A stretch of 64,000 nt of DNA from Streptomyces tagetis (GTDB taxonomy: Bacteria; Actinomycetota; Actinomycetes; Streptomycetales; Streptomycetaceae): assembly GCF_018069565.1 (NCBI RefSeq), contig NZ_JAGPNL010000003.1, forward strand, positions 717,244 to 781,243, given 5' to 3'. The notes beneath the pieces are model-generated. The model was not told the origin of the DNA. It saw only the letters and a list, made by a program, of their open reading frames with translations, and did no database searches. Below are positions 15,862 through 26,727 of the stretch, one piece after another. Within the stretch, counting starts at the first letter, position 1. Every line of letters begins with the position of its first letter. The position numbers and the translations under genes were made by a program.

Positions 15862-16534
15862 CCGCTCGTATTGGCGTCGTCACTTTCCCGGGCAGCCTCG
15901 ACGACCGCGACACGCAGCGGGCGATCCGCCTCGCGGGCGCCGAGCCGGTCGTGCTCTGGCACAAGGACAAGGACCTCAAGCAGGTCGACGCGGTCGTCCT
16001 GCCCGGCGGCTTCTCCTACGGCGACTACCTGCGCGCAGGCGCGATCTCCCGCTTCTCCCCGGTGATGGACACCGTGGTCGACCAGGCGAAGTCCGGTCTG
16101 CCCGTCCTCGGCATCTGCAACGGCTTCCAGGTCCTCACCGAGGCCCACCTGCTCCCGGGCGCCATGCTGGGCAACGACCACCGGCACTTCATCTGCCGCG
16201 ACCAGAAGCTGCGGGTGGAGAACGCCGCGACCGCCTGGACCTCCGACTACACCGAGGGCCAGGAGATCCACATCCCGCTGAAGAACATGGACGGCCGGTA
16301 CGTCGCCGACACGTACACGCTCGACCTGCTGGAGGCGGAGGGCCGGGTCGCCTTCCGCTACCTGGACGTCAACCCCAACGGCTCGCTCCGCGACATCGCC
16401 GGCGTCACCAACGAGGCCGGGAACGTCGTCGGCCTCATGCCGCACCCCGAGCACGCCACCGAGCCGCTGATCGGCACCGGCCGCACCGACGGCCTGCCCT
16501 TCTTCACCTCGATCCTCAAGAAGCTGGTCAACGC

Positions 16535-16538
<4 letters not shown>
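15858..16538 (+). CDS. purQ: FGAM synthase glutaminase subunit PurQ
   Basis: PurQ is the class I glutamine amidotransferase that supplies ammonia to PurL. In the 226-residue product the nucleophile is C87 in VLGICNGFQ, and the catalytic His and Glu lie in MPHPEHATEPL near 194-204. The GTG start overlaps the purS stop (GTGA), and its own stop overlaps the purL start (ATGA), so all three subunits are made in a coupled way. Length is normal. Confidence 0.96.
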
Positions 16539-18793
<2,255 letters not shown>

Positions 18794-18938
18794 GCCGCCC
18801 GCACTCCCCATCGCCCCTGTCCGGTCCGCCGGGCGGGGGCGGTGGTGTTGCCGGGGCGGGTTGCGGGGTGGCGCGGCCGGTGCCCGAGCGCGTGCCCGGG
18901 GCGGGGGCGGGTGCCACCGGGCTGTCGGTGGCAGCCCC

Positions 18939-18944
18939 TACGCT
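18939..18944 (+). promoter_or_regulatory. -10 box giving a probable leaderless mRNA
   Basis: TACGCT ends 6 nt before the ATG at 18951, with no ribosome binding site between. Same spacing as at purD and purF. Confidence 0.4.
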
Positions 18945-18950
18945 GCTCGC

Positions 18951-19907
18951 ATGCCCCCCGCCGTGAAACGTGCCCGCCGCTACGACCCCGCCCGGACCCG
19001 TGCGGCGGTACTGGCACAGCTCGCCCACCTCCGGGCGGCCACCCGCGCGCTCACACCGGAACAGCTCGCGCTGCCCGCCCGCTCGGGGGAACGCGCTGGC
19101 GGGGAAGGCACCGCTGGGGAGCGCGCGGCCGGGCAAAGCACCGCTGGGGAAGGCGCCGCAGGGGAGCGCGCGGCCGGGGAACGTACCGCCGGGGAACGTA
19201 CCGCTGGGGAAGGCACCGCCGGGGAGCACACCGTCCGGGAGCTGATCGCGGGCGCCGCCACGGCCCTGACGGAGGCGGAACGCCTCCTGGCCGAGCCGGA
19301 GCCGGCCCGCCAGGACATCCGCCTGGCCGACTGGCCGAGGCTGGCACCGGTGGCGGCCCCGTCCGGACCGACGGCCCCCGGCGGACCGACGGCCCCCGCC
19401 CCCACCCCCGCGACCCCCACCCCCGCCGCCCTCGACGCCCTCCTCGCCGAGGCCGGGCGGCGCTTCACCGCCGTCCTCGACACCCACCCCGGCACCCGCC
19501 TGCTGCCCACCGGCGCCGGGGCCCTGCCCCTCGCCGACCACGTCGTCACCCGTGCCGTCGACCTCGTCGTGCGCACCGCCGACCTCACCGCCGCCGTGCC
19601 CGGCCTCGACGTGGACTACGACCGGCAGGCCCTCGCCGCCGCGACCCGGCTGCTGGCCGACGCGCTCGCCGCCAAGGCGCCCGGCGGCTCGACGGAGGTG
19701 CGCGTCCCGCCGTACGCCGTCGTGCAGTGCGTCGAGGGCCCCCGGCACACCCGCGGCACCCCGCCCAACGTCGTCGAGACCGACCCGCTGACCTGGGTCC
19801 GGCTCGCCACCGGCCGGCTGACCTGGGCGGACGCGGTGGCGAGGGCGTGGGTCAGCGCGAGCGGGGAGCGGGCCGACCTCGGCGCCCTGCTGCCGCTCTC
19901 CCCCTGA
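18951..19907 (+). CDS. Sterol-carrier (SCP2-like)/MDMPI-type protein with pentapeptide repeats
   Basis: A 318-residue protein. The first 45 residues resemble the start of mycothiol-dependent maleylpyruvate isomerase-like proteins, and the C-terminal 110 residues (RVPPYAVVQCVEGPRHTRGTPPNVVETDPLTWVRL ... WADAVA) look like the SCP2 sterol-carrier fold. Between them residues about 45-92 are a five-residue repeat of the form AGERx/AGEGx encoded by a 15-bp DNA repeat, and residues 135-160 are Pro/Thr-rich. No catalytic residues can be assigned. The ATG follows a -10-like box by 6 nt and lacks a ribosome binding site. Positionally it matches SCO4080, a hypothetical protein. Confidence 0.75.
   Translation: MPPAVKRARRYDPARTRAAVLAQLAHLRAATRALTPEQLALPARSGERAGGEGTAGERAAGQSTAGEGAAGERAAGERTAGERTAGEGTAGEHTVRELIAGAATALTEAERLLAEPEPARQDIRLADWPRLAPVAAPSGPTAPGGPTAPAPTPATPTPAALDALLAEAGRRFTAVLDTHPGTRLLPTGAGALPLADHVVTRAVDLVVRTADLTAAVPGLDVDYDRQALAAATRLLADALAAKAPGGSTEVRVPPYAVVQCVEGPRHTRGTPPNVVETDPLTWVRLATGRLTWADAVARAWVSASGERADLGALLPLSP
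19085..19232 (+). repeat. 15-bp coding tandem repeat (about nine units)
   Basis: Units of the type GCACCGCTGGGGAGC / GTACCGCCGGGGAAC repeat every 15 bp and encode A/T-A-G-E-R/G pentapeptides. The array keeps the reading frame, so copy number could vary without breaking the protein. Confidence 0.85.
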
Positions 19908-19951
19908 CCGGGCCGGGGGAACCGGACCGTGCCCGCCTCCGTCGAAGCCGC

Positions 19952-20653
19952 ATGGACCGGAAGAGGCAGCGCACGACCCTGACCGTGGCGGCCGTGGCCG
20001 CGCTCGTCCCCCTGGTGGCGGCCTGCGGGAGCCGCCCCGCCCCCGCCGGGTCGGCCGGCGCGGACCGCCCGCTGACCGGCGTCGACTGGAGCGTCGACAG
20101 CGTCACCGCCGACGGCACCACCCACCGCGCCCCGGACGGCGCCCGCGTCCGCATCGGCGAGGACGGCACCGCCGAGGGCAGCCTCGGCTGCAACCGCTTC
20201 ACCGCCCGCGCCGACCTGAGCGAGGGCCGTATCCGGCTCAGCGAGGTCACGTCGACCGAGATGGCCTGCGAGAACACCTCCACGGAGTTCGAGGGGACCC
20301 TCTCCCGCACCCTCACCCAGGGACCCCTGACCCCCCGTGCCGAGGACGGCGGCGGCCTCACCCTCACCACCCCCGCCGGGGACACCGTCCGGCTGAGCGA
20401 GGAGCGGGGCGGGGGCACCGCCGCCGCCGGCCTGCGCGGCAACCACGTACGGGCCGGGGCAACCGTGCGCGACGGCCATATCACCCTCGGCCGAGCGTCG
20501 ACCACCCGAATGATGTGCGAAGACTCACTCATGGACACCGAGAAGCGGTTAACGAGTCTCTTCGACGGCGGCGCCGCCCACCGCGTCGATCAGCGCAACT
20601 CCCCGCTGACCAGCCAAAACGGAGCAGTGGTGCGCGCCGGCGCCCGGGGGTGA
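19952..20653 (+). CDS. META/HslJ-domain lipoprotein
   Basis: A 233-residue predicted lipoprotein. The N-terminus MDRKRQRTTLTVAAVAALV is followed by a lipobox LVAAC with Cys24. A META domain spans about 38-145 (LTGVDWSVDSV, GSLGCNRFTARADL, GRIRLSEVTSTEMAC), the fold of E. coli HslJ. A second META-like unit (about 150-225) has the conserved middle and end (ATVRDGHITLGRASTTRMMC ... LTSQNG) but not its opening strands, so it looks truncated or fused by deletion. ATG 19952 is the first start before the signal peptide. It lies just before purF on the same strand, with no sign of co-transcription. Function of META proteins in Streptomyces is unknown. Confidence 0.8.
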   Translation: MDRKRQRTTLTVAAVAALVPLVAACGSRPAPAGSAGADRPLTGVDWSVDSVTADGTTHRAPDGARVRIGEDGTAEGSLGCNRFTARADLSEGRIRLSEVTSTEMACENTSTEFEGTLSRTLTQGPLTPRAEDGGGLTLTTPAGDTVRLSEERGGGTAAAGLRGNHVRAGATVRDGHITLGRASTTRMMCEDSLMDTEKRLTSLFDGGAAHRVDQRNSPLTSQNGAVVRAGARG

Positions 20654-20678
20654 GCCGACGCCGAGGGGGTATCCCCAA

Positions 20679-20708
20679 TTCGGACCAGCGGTCGGCCTCG
20701 CCTACACT
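20679..20708 (+). promoter_or_regulatory. purF promoter, probably leaderless
   Basis: TTCGGA (20679-20684), 18 nt, TACACT (20703-20708), then 7 nt to the purF GTG at 20716. The expected start point is at the start codon itself, and no Shine-Dalgarno sequence is present. Confidence 0.55.
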
Positions 20709-20715
20709 CGGGAAC

Positions 20716-22242
20716 GTGCCACGTGGTGACGGTCGACTCAATCACGATCTGCTCCCCGGTGAGAAGGGCCCCCAGGACGCATGCGGCGTCTTCGGTGTCT
20801 GGGCTCCGGGCGAAGAGGTCGCAAAGCTCACGTACTTCGGGCTGTACGCCCTCCAGCATCGGGGCCAGGAATCCGCGGGAATCGCGGTGAGCAACGGCTC
20901 CCAGATCCTCGTCTTCAAGGACATGGGCCTCGTCTCCCAGGTCTTCGACGAGACCTCTCTCGGCTCGCTCCAGGGCCACATCGCGGTCGGACACGCCCGC
21001 TACTCGACCACGGGCGCCTCCGTGTGGGAGAACGCCCAGCCGACGTTCCACGCCACCGCGCAGGGCTCCCTCGCGCTCGGGCACAACGGCAACCTCGTCA
21101 ACACCGCCCAGCTCGCCGAGATGGTCGCCGCCCTGCCCAAGCAGGACGGCCGTTCCGCCCGGGTCGCGGCGACCAACGACACCGACCTGATCACCGCCCT
21201 GCTCGCGGGCCAGGTCGACGACGACGGCAAGCCGCTGACCGTGGAAGAGGCGGCCCACACCGTCCTCCCGCAGGTCATGGGCGCCTTCAGCCTCGTCTTC
21301 ATGGACGAGCAGACGCTCTACGCCGCCCGCGACCCGCAGGGCATCCGCCCGCTGGTCCTCGGCCGCCTGGAGCGCGGCTGGGTGGTCGCCTCCGAGTCCG
21401 CCGCCCTCGACATCTGCGGCGCCAGCTTCGTCCGCGAGATCGAGCCGGGCGAGTTCGTCGCCATCGACGAGAACGGTCTGCGCACCACCCGATTCGCGGA
21501 AGCGAAGCCCAAGGGCTGCGTCTTCGAGTACGTGTACCTGGCCCGTCCGGACACCGACATCGCGGGCCGCAACGTCTACCTCTCGCGGGTCGAGATGGGC
21601 CGCCGGCTGGCCGCCGAGGCCCCCGCCGAGGCCGATCTCGTCATAGCGACCCCGGAATCCGGCACCCCCGCCGCGATCGGCTACGCCGAGGCGTCCGGCA
21701 TCCCCTTCGGCAACGGACTGGTGAAGAACGCCTACGTCGGGCGCACCTTCATCCAGCCCTCGCAGACCATCCGGCAGCTCGGCATCCGGCTGAAGCTGAA
21801 TCCGCTGAAGGAAGTCATCAAGGGCAAGCGGCTGGTCGTCGTGGACGACTCGATCGTCCGCGGCAACACCCAGCGCGCCCTGGTGCGCATGTTGCGCGAG
21901 GCCGGTGCCGCCGAGATCCACATCCGGATCTCCTCCCCGCCGGTGAAGTGGCCCTGCTTCTTCGGCATCGACTTCGCCACCCGGGCCGAGCTGATCGCCA
22001 ACGGCATGACCATCGAGGAGATCGGTACCTCGCTGGGCGCCGACTCGCTGGCGTACATCTCCCTGGACGGGATGATCGAGGCGACCACCATCGCCAAGCC
22101 CGACCTGTGCCGTGCCTGCTTCGACGGCGAGTACCCGATGGAGCTGCCCGACCCCGAGCTGCTCGGCAAGCAGCTCCTGGAGACGGAGCTGGCCGCCGGG
22201 CCCGCCGCCACGGCCGCGGCCGACGCCATCCGTCGCCCGTAG
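20716..22242 (+). CDS. purF: Amidophosphoribosyltransferase
   Basis: PurF makes phosphoribosylamine from PRPP and glutamine, the committed step of purine synthesis. The 508-residue precursor has a 22-residue propeptide; removal exposes Cys23 (DACGVFG), the Ntn nucleophile of the glutaminase domain. The PRPP loop VVVDDSIVRGNT is present. Four cysteines in the GCVFEY, WPCFFG and DLCRACF segments fit the [4Fe-4S] cluster of the B. subtilis type. GTG 20716 is chosen because the frame upstream is non-coding and family proteins start PRGDGRLNHDLLPGEK. The promoter places the transcript start at the GTG. purM follows after 43 nt and may be co-transcribed. Confidence 0.97.
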   Translation: MPRGDGRLNHDLLPGEKGPQDACGVFGVWAPGEEVAKLTYFGLYALQHRGQESAGIAVSNGSQILVFKDMGLVSQVFDETSLGSLQGHIAVGHARYSTTGASVWENAQPTFHATAQGSLALGHNGNLVNTAQLAEMVAALPKQDGRSARVAATNDTDLITALLAGQVDDDGKPLTVEEAAHTVLPQVMGAFSLVFMDEQTLYAARDPQGIRPLVLGRLERGWVVASESAALDICGASFVREIEPGEFVAIDENGLRTTRFAEAKPKGCVFEYVYLARPDTDIAGRNVYLSRVEMGRRLAAEAPAEADLVIATPESGTPAAIGYAEASGIPFGNGLVKNAYVGRTFIQPSQTIRQLGIRLKLNPLKEVIKGKRLVVVDDSIVRGNTQRALVRMLREAGAAEIHIRISSPPVKWPCFFGIDFATRAELIANGMTIEEIGTSLGADSLAYISLDGMIEATTIAKPDLCRACFDGEYPMELPDPELLGKQLLETELAAGPAATAAADAIRRP

Positions 22243-22285
22243 CCGTCCGCCCCACCAGCCGTACGACACGAAGGTTCTCATCGTC

Positions 22286-23368
22286 ATGCCTGACACAACC
22301 GGTGCCAGCCCCGCGGCGGCCTCCTACAAGACAGCGGGCGTCGACATCGAGGCGGGTGACCGCGCGGTCGAGCTGATGAAGGAGTGGGTGAAGCGGACCC
22401 ACCGCCCCGAGGTCCTCGGCGGCCTCGGCGGATTCGCCGGCCTCTTCGACGCCTCCGCCCTCAAGCGCTACGAGCGGCCCCTGCTCGCCTCCGCCACGGA
22501 CGGCGTCGGCACCAAGGTCGACATCGCCCGCCGCCTGGGCGTCTACGACACCATCGGCCGCGACCTGGTCGCCATGGTCATGGACGACATCGTGGTGTGC
22601 GGCGCCGAGCCGCTCTTCATGACCGACTACATCTGCGTCGGCAAGGTCCACCCCGAGCGGGTCGCCGCCATCGTCAAGGGCATCGCCGAAGGCTGTGTGC
22701 TGGCCGGCTGCGCCCTGGTGGGCGGCGAGACCGCCGAGCACCCGGGCCTGCTCGGCGAGGACGACTTCGACGTCGCCGGCGCCGGCACGGGCGTGGTGGA
22801 GGCCGACCGGCTGCTGGGCCCCGACCGCATCCGCAAGGGTGACGCGGTCATCGCCATGGCCGCCTCCGGCCTTCACTCCAACGGGTACTCGCTCGTCCGC
22901 CACGTGCTGCTGAACGAGGGCGGGCTCTCCCTGGAGGCCCACCTCGACGGACTCGGCCGCACCCTCGGCGAGGAACTGCTGGAGCCCACCAAGATCTACT
23001 CGCTGGACTGCCTGGCGCTGCTGCGCACCACCGAGGTGCACGCCTTCAGCCACGTGACCGGCGGCGGACTCGCCGCCAACCTCGCCCGCGTCGTCCCCGA
23101 GGGACTGCACGCGGTCGTGGACCGCTCCACCTGGACCCCGGGCGCTGTCTTCGACCTGGTCAGGACGACCGGCCGGGTCGAGCGCCTGGAGCTGGAGAAG
23201 ACCCTCAACATGGGCGTCGGCATGATCGCCGTGGTGCCCGAGGAGTCCACGGACGTGGCGCTGGCGACCCTCGCCGACCGCGGCGTGGATGCCTGGGTGG
23301 CCGGCGAGATCACCGACCGCGGCGACCACGCCACGGGTGCGGCGCTGGTCGGCGACCACGCCCCCTGA
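22286..23368 (+). CDS. purM: AIR synthetase (phosphoribosylformylglycinamidine cyclo-ligase)
   Basis: PurM closes the imidazole ring: FGAM + ATP to AIR. The 360-residue protein has the family blocks GGFAGLFD, LLASATDGVGTKVDIA with the ATP-binding region, GRDLVAMVMDDIVVCGAEPLFMTDY and the HVTGGGLAANLARV motif. ATG 22286 is chosen from the conserved start; an open frame upstream overlaps the end of purF. It lies 43 nt after purF and probably shares its transcript. A large hairpin follows the stop. Confidence 0.96.
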   Translation: MPDTTGASPAAASYKTAGVDIEAGDRAVELMKEWVKRTHRPEVLGGLGGFAGLFDASALKRYERPLLASATDGVGTKVDIARRLGVYDTIGRDLVAMVMDDIVVCGAEPLFMTDYICVGKVHPERVAAIVKGIAEGCVLAGCALVGGETAEHPGLLGEDDFDVAGAGTGVVEADRLLGPDRIRKGDAVIAMAASGLHSNGYSLVRHVLLNEGGLSLEAHLDGLGRTLGEELLEPTKIYSLDCLALLRTTEVHAFSHVTGGGLAANLARVVPEGLHAVVDRSTWTPGAVFDLVRTTGRVERLELEKTLNMGVGMIAVVPEESTDVALATLADRGVDAWVAGEITDRGDHATGAALVGDHAP

Positions 23369-23386
23369 GGCGATGGTGATGCGGAG

Positions 23387-23440
23387 AGCACAGAACCCGG
23401 TCGGTGACGGGGGTCACCGACCGGGTGGGTGTTCTGTGCA
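23387..23440. terminator. Bidirectional terminator between purM and the DUF3073 gene
   Basis: A 14-bp perfect stem (23395-23408 with 23413-23426, loop GGGG) is extended by outer arms GCACAGAA / TTCTGTGC around a small internal bulge. It sits between two convergent genes and can stop both. Confidence 0.85.
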
Positions 23441-23443
23441 AGG

Positions 23444-23692
23444 TCAAGCGCCGCGACGTTGCTTCGGGGACTGGCCGTCCTCGTCCGCGTCGTCGTCCTC
23501 ATAGAGGTCGGCGTACCGTGCGTATACGTCCTCATGCTCATCGTCCTCGAACCGCTCGCCGTTCGGCGGTTGCGCATTCGACGTCGATGCGCCCAGCTCC
23601 TCGGCCAGGCGTGAGAGGTCAGTCCCACCGCTGTTGTACTTCAGCTGGCGGGCGACCTTCGTCTGCTTGGCCTTGGCCCGGCCGCGCCCCAT
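23444..23692 (-). CDS. DUF3073 family protein
   Basis: An 82-residue acidic-tailed protein. The N-terminus MGRGRAKAKQTKVARQLKYNSGGTDLSRLAEELG is the almost invariant start of the actinobacterial DUF3073 family, followed by an Asp/Glu/Tyr-rich tail (about 48-72). The basic front and acidic back suggest a nucleic-acid or protein-binding role, but none is established. ATG 23692 follows a GGGGG ribosome binding site. It ends at the shared terminator with purM, and position matches SCO4088. Confidence 0.92.
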   Translation of the reverse strand: MGRGRAKAKQTKVARQLKYNSGGTDLSRLAEELGASTSNAQPPNGERFEDDEHEDVYARYADLYEDDDADEDGQSPKQRRGA

Positions 23693-24003
23693 GGCTCGAC
23701 CCCCTCAACGACGGGGCTCGACGGCCCCAGAGTCTTGACACGCGTTCATGGTCCGGAACGGACTCTCCGTAGAGAGACCGGTCCGTAGGGCTTCCACGGT
23801 ACCTGAGCCCACGCACATACGGTACGTCGCCCACAGGACGTGGCCACGCCCAAGACCGGCGAGGCGTGCTGTCCTCGCTGGTCAAGGGCGATTTTAACCA
23901 CCTTTCGGCGGTCGACCCGCCGGAAGAAGTGAGAGTTCTCTCTAACTGCCCTCCGGCGGGTACCGCTCAAACCTTCGACGGTCGTCGCCGTGTGCGCCGG
24001 GGG
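23693..24003 (-). other. Promoter region of the DUF3073 gene and 3' region of vdh
   Basis: No gene is seen in these 311 nt. CTCTC-CGTA-GAGAG (23763-23776) is an inverted repeat in the probable promoter region of the DUF3073 gene. On the vdh side ACCCGCCGG (23915-23923) pairs with CCGGCGGGT (23953-23961), with GAGAGTTCTCTC inside the loop, a likely vdh terminator. Confidence 0.5.
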
Positions 24004-25098
24004 TCAGCCCCGCGCACGCGCCTCCGCCATCCGCTGCTCGGCGATCCGGTCGGCCGCCGCGGCCGGCGGAATACCATCGCTCTTCGCACGTGCGAAGATT
24101 GCAAGCGTGGTGTCGAAGATCTTCGCCGCCTGCGCCTTGCACCGTTCGAAGTCGAAGCCGCGCAGCTCGTCGGCGACCTGGATCACGCCGCCGGCGTTCA
24201 CCACGTAGTCGGGCGCGTAGAGGATGCCGCGGTCCGCGAGGTCCTTCTCGACGCCGGGGTGGGCGAGCTGGTTGTTGGCGGCGCCGCAGACCACCTTGGC
24301 CGTGAGCACCGGCACGGTGTCGTCGTTCAGCGCGCCGCCGAGCGCGCACGGCGCGTACACGTCCAGGCCCTCGGTGCGGATCAGCGTGTCGGTGTCCGCG
24401 ACCGCGCGCACCGACGGGTGGCGCTCGGTGACGCGCCGGACCGCGTCCTCGCGCACGTCCGTGACGATGACGTTCGCGCCCTCGGCGAGCAGGTGCTCGA
24501 CCAGGTGGTGGCCGACCTTGCCGACGCCCGCGACGCCGACGGTGCGGTCGCGCAGGGTCGGGTCGCCCCACTGGTGCTGGGCAGAGGCCCGGATGCCCTG
24601 GTAGACGCCGAAGGAGGTGAGCACGGAGGAGTCGCCCGCGCCGCCGTTCTCCGGGGAGCGGCCGGTGGTCCAGCGGCACTCGCGGGCCACGACGTCCATG
24701 TCGGCGACGAAGGTGCCGACGTCGCAGGCGGTGACGTACCGGCCGCCGAGCGAGGCGACGAAGCGGCCGTAGGCGAGCAGCAGCTCCTCGCTCTTGATCT
24801 GCTCCGGGTCGCCGATGATCACGGCCTTGCCGCCGCCGTGCTCCAGACCGGCCATGGCGTTCTTGTACGACATCCCGCGGGCGAGGTTCAGCGCGTCGGC
24901 GACGGCCTCCGCCTCGCTCGCGTACGGGTAGAAGCGCGTCCCGCCGAGGGCGGGGCCCAGGGCGGTGGAGTGGAGGGCGATGACGGCCTTCAGGCCGCTG
25001 GCGCGGTCCTGGCAGAGCACGACCTGCTCATGTCCGCCCTGGTCCGAGTGGAACAGGGTGTGCAGCACATCAGCGGGTGCGCCGGTTACGTCGGTCAC
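24004..25098 (-). CDS. vdh: Valine/branched-chain amino acid dehydrogenase
   Basis: Vdh oxidatively deaminates valine, leucine and isoleucine with NAD+, feeding branched-chain acyl-CoA precursors to fatty acids and polyketides. The 364-residue protein is almost collinear with the known S. coelicolor enzyme: GGTRFYPYASEAEAVADALNLARGMSYKNAMAGLEHGGGKAVI contains the catalytic Lys region, and GVAGVGKVGHHLVEHLL is the NAD-binding GxGxxG. GTG 25098 is preferred because CAGGAG lies 8 nt upstream and the family starts xTDV-GAPADVLHTLF; a longer frame to 25296 is not coding-like. It is divergent from the next gene. Confidence 0.96.
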   Translation of the reverse strand: MTDVTGAPADVLHTLFHSDQGGHEQVVLCQDRASGLKAVIALHSTALGPALGGTRFYPYASEAEAVADALNLARGMSYKNAMAGLEHGGGKAVIIGDPEQIKSEELLLAYGRFVASLGGRYVTACDVGTFVADMDVVARECRWTTGRSPENGGAGDSSVLTSFGVYQGIRASAQHQWGDPTLRDRTVGVAGVGKVGHHLVEHLLAEGANVIVTDVREDAVRRVTERHPSVRAVADTDTLIRTEGLDVYAPCALGGALNDDTVPVLTAKVVCGAANNQLAHPGVEKDLADRGILYAPDYVVNAGGVIQVADELRGFDFERCKAQAAKIFDTTLAIFARAKSDGIPPAAAADRIAEQRMAEARARG

Positions 25099-25343
25099 GG
25101 TGGTGACTCCTGAGTAAAGAGCGGCGGGTGGAGACGGCCCCCATCCTGCCCCCACGCTTGTGGCAGCGGAGCGGGGCGGGAGCCTGGCATGAGGGTAGGC
25201 CCTGGTCCGGCCGGACCGCCCCACCGTGTGCGGGATCACCTCCGCACGGAGTACGGGCGCGCGAGGCGCGCGGCTCGGGGGCCGCGCGCCCGGCACGCCG
25301 GGCCCGCAGGTTTTCCCGCCGGTGCGCGGGGGAGGGAGCAGGG

Positions 25344-26195
25344 GTGCCCAAGGTGTCCTCGGTGATCGTCCCCTACGCGGCCTACCTGCGGGTCTACGAG
25401 CCGCTGGCCGCCTTCCGCGAGCCCGAGCGCGGCCACTGGACCCGCTACGCCCGCCGCGCCGACCTGCCCTCCTACCAGGACGAGCTGCGCCGCTCGCTGG
25501 CCGACCTGCTGCCCACCCCGCCGGTGCCGGTCCCGGTGCACGAGAGCGGAGACGCCTTCGTGACCGAGGTCGACGGGGTGGTCTGCGTCTGCCCCTGGCG
25601 CACCCGGCTGCGCGGCTGGCAGGCCCTGGGCGAGCTGGCCGAGGACTTCCCGGAGCCGGTCCTGGACGCCCTGCTGCCGCCGGTCGTCCGCCGCCAGAGC
25701 ACGCAGGACTACGAGCGCTGGCGGGAGCGGAACCCGGACGCCCGGCCCTGGATTCGCACCGCCACCTGGCAGGTGCCGATCAACTGGTTCGTGCTCGTCT
25801 CGGACGAGGAGCGCGAGTACGACCGGGGCCGCGCCGGCCCCGGCGCGGCGCCCCCGCTGCTGCGCTACCGCACGCCGATGGTGCAGGCCAGGCGGCGGGT
25901 GGCCCGGGGGCTGCGGGCGCTGCGGCAGGCGATGGACGAGGGGCCGCTGATCGACGGCCTGGTGGACGTGGGGCGCTGGCTGGAGGAGTTCCACCCGCGC
26001 TCGCTGGTCGAGCTGGACTACGGGGGGCTGGTGCACACGCTGCCGGCCGGGGAACTGGAGGCGGACCACTCCGCGGCGGACGTGGCGGAGGGCATCGAGG
26101 CGCTGGGCCACGGGGACGGGGCCGCGGCGGGGGAGGCGTACGGCAGGCTGGTGGAGCGGTGGCGTTCGGTACGCGACCGGCGGTCGGCGAACTGA
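25344..26195 (+). CDS. Conserved hypothetical protein, Streptomyces core
   Basis: A 283-residue soluble protein with no recognised catalytic motif. It starts VPKVSSVIVPYAAYLRVYEPLAAFREPER and contains conserved-looking Trp-rich segments (CPWRTRLRGWQALGELAEDFPEPVLDALLPP; TWQVPINWFVLVSDEERE) and a final acidic helical part. GTG 25344 follows GGGAGGGAGCAGG; GTG 25353 is an alternative start. From memory it corresponds to SCO4090. It is divergent to vdh and upstream of bldC, but a 530-nt gap separates it from bldC. I do not assign a function. Confidence 0.85.
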   Translation: MPKVSSVIVPYAAYLRVYEPLAAFREPERGHWTRYARRADLPSYQDELRRSLADLLPTPPVPVPVHESGDAFVTEVDGVVCVCPWRTRLRGWQALGELAEDFPEPVLDALLPPVVRRQSTQDYERWRERNPDARPWIRTATWQVPINWFVLVSDEEREYDRGRAGPGAAPPLLRYRTPMVQARRRVARGLRALRQAMDEGPLIDGLVDVGRWLEEFHPRSLVELDYGGLVHTLPAGELEADHSAADVAEGIEALGHGDGAAAGEAYGRLVERWRSVRDRRSAN

Positions 26196-26727
26196 CGTTT
26201 GCGGTGCCGCCCGATCCGGGGTTTCGTACGGGGCGTGGAGTGGACCACCGTCCGTGTTGACGCGGAGTCGACAAAGGACGTACGCCCCGTTCCGGGCGTA
26301 TGTGTCAAGCGTGACGGATCGCACGTACACCACTCTTGCGCTGCTTCCCCCTCCTCATGCCAAAATAGGACAAGGAGCCCGGGGGAGGTTCTGTCCGTCC
26401 TGATGTGGTGCACTGTGGGCGGGTTCTCAGCTTTGCGTGCTTTGGGGGGTCTGGTGACTCCTGATCGCCATGTGACTGATCGTCACAGGGGCGTGACTGT
26501 CCGCTATGGCATGGTCCATCGGCTTCCGTCGGTGATGAACACCTGGGAGGGCAATTCCATCGGTTTGGCCGACGCGGCTGGACAGATGGTGTAGTTGTAG
26601 TGCCGAGGACAAGCCGTTCGTCCTATAACCGACTCGACTCGCGTCCGCCATTTCGGGCAACGCGGGTCAAGGTGCAGAATTTAGAGGAAAGAACCGAGAA
26701 GGTTCGGTTCTCCCGAGGAGGCCGCTC
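26196..26727 (+). other. Long bldC upstream region with possible operators
   Basis: 532 nt before bldC. It contains TGTGAC-TGATC-GTCACA (26470-26486), close to a Crp-type site; a TATAAC -10-like box at 26624-26629; and an inverted repeat AGAACCGA/TCGGTTCT (26690-26697 with 26704-26711) just before the bldC ribosome binding site. One open frame (26412-26594) lacks support and was not called. Confidence 0.5.

Noticed and set aside
20716..20745. Second parS-like site at the purF start (GCCACGTGGTGAC)
   Set aside because: Only the central CACGTG is shared with parS; the flanks do not match.
26412..26594. Small plus-strand gene upstream of bldC
   Set aside because: An open frame with a Met-rich end exists, but it has no ribosome binding site, no family resemblance and overlaps likely regulatory sites.
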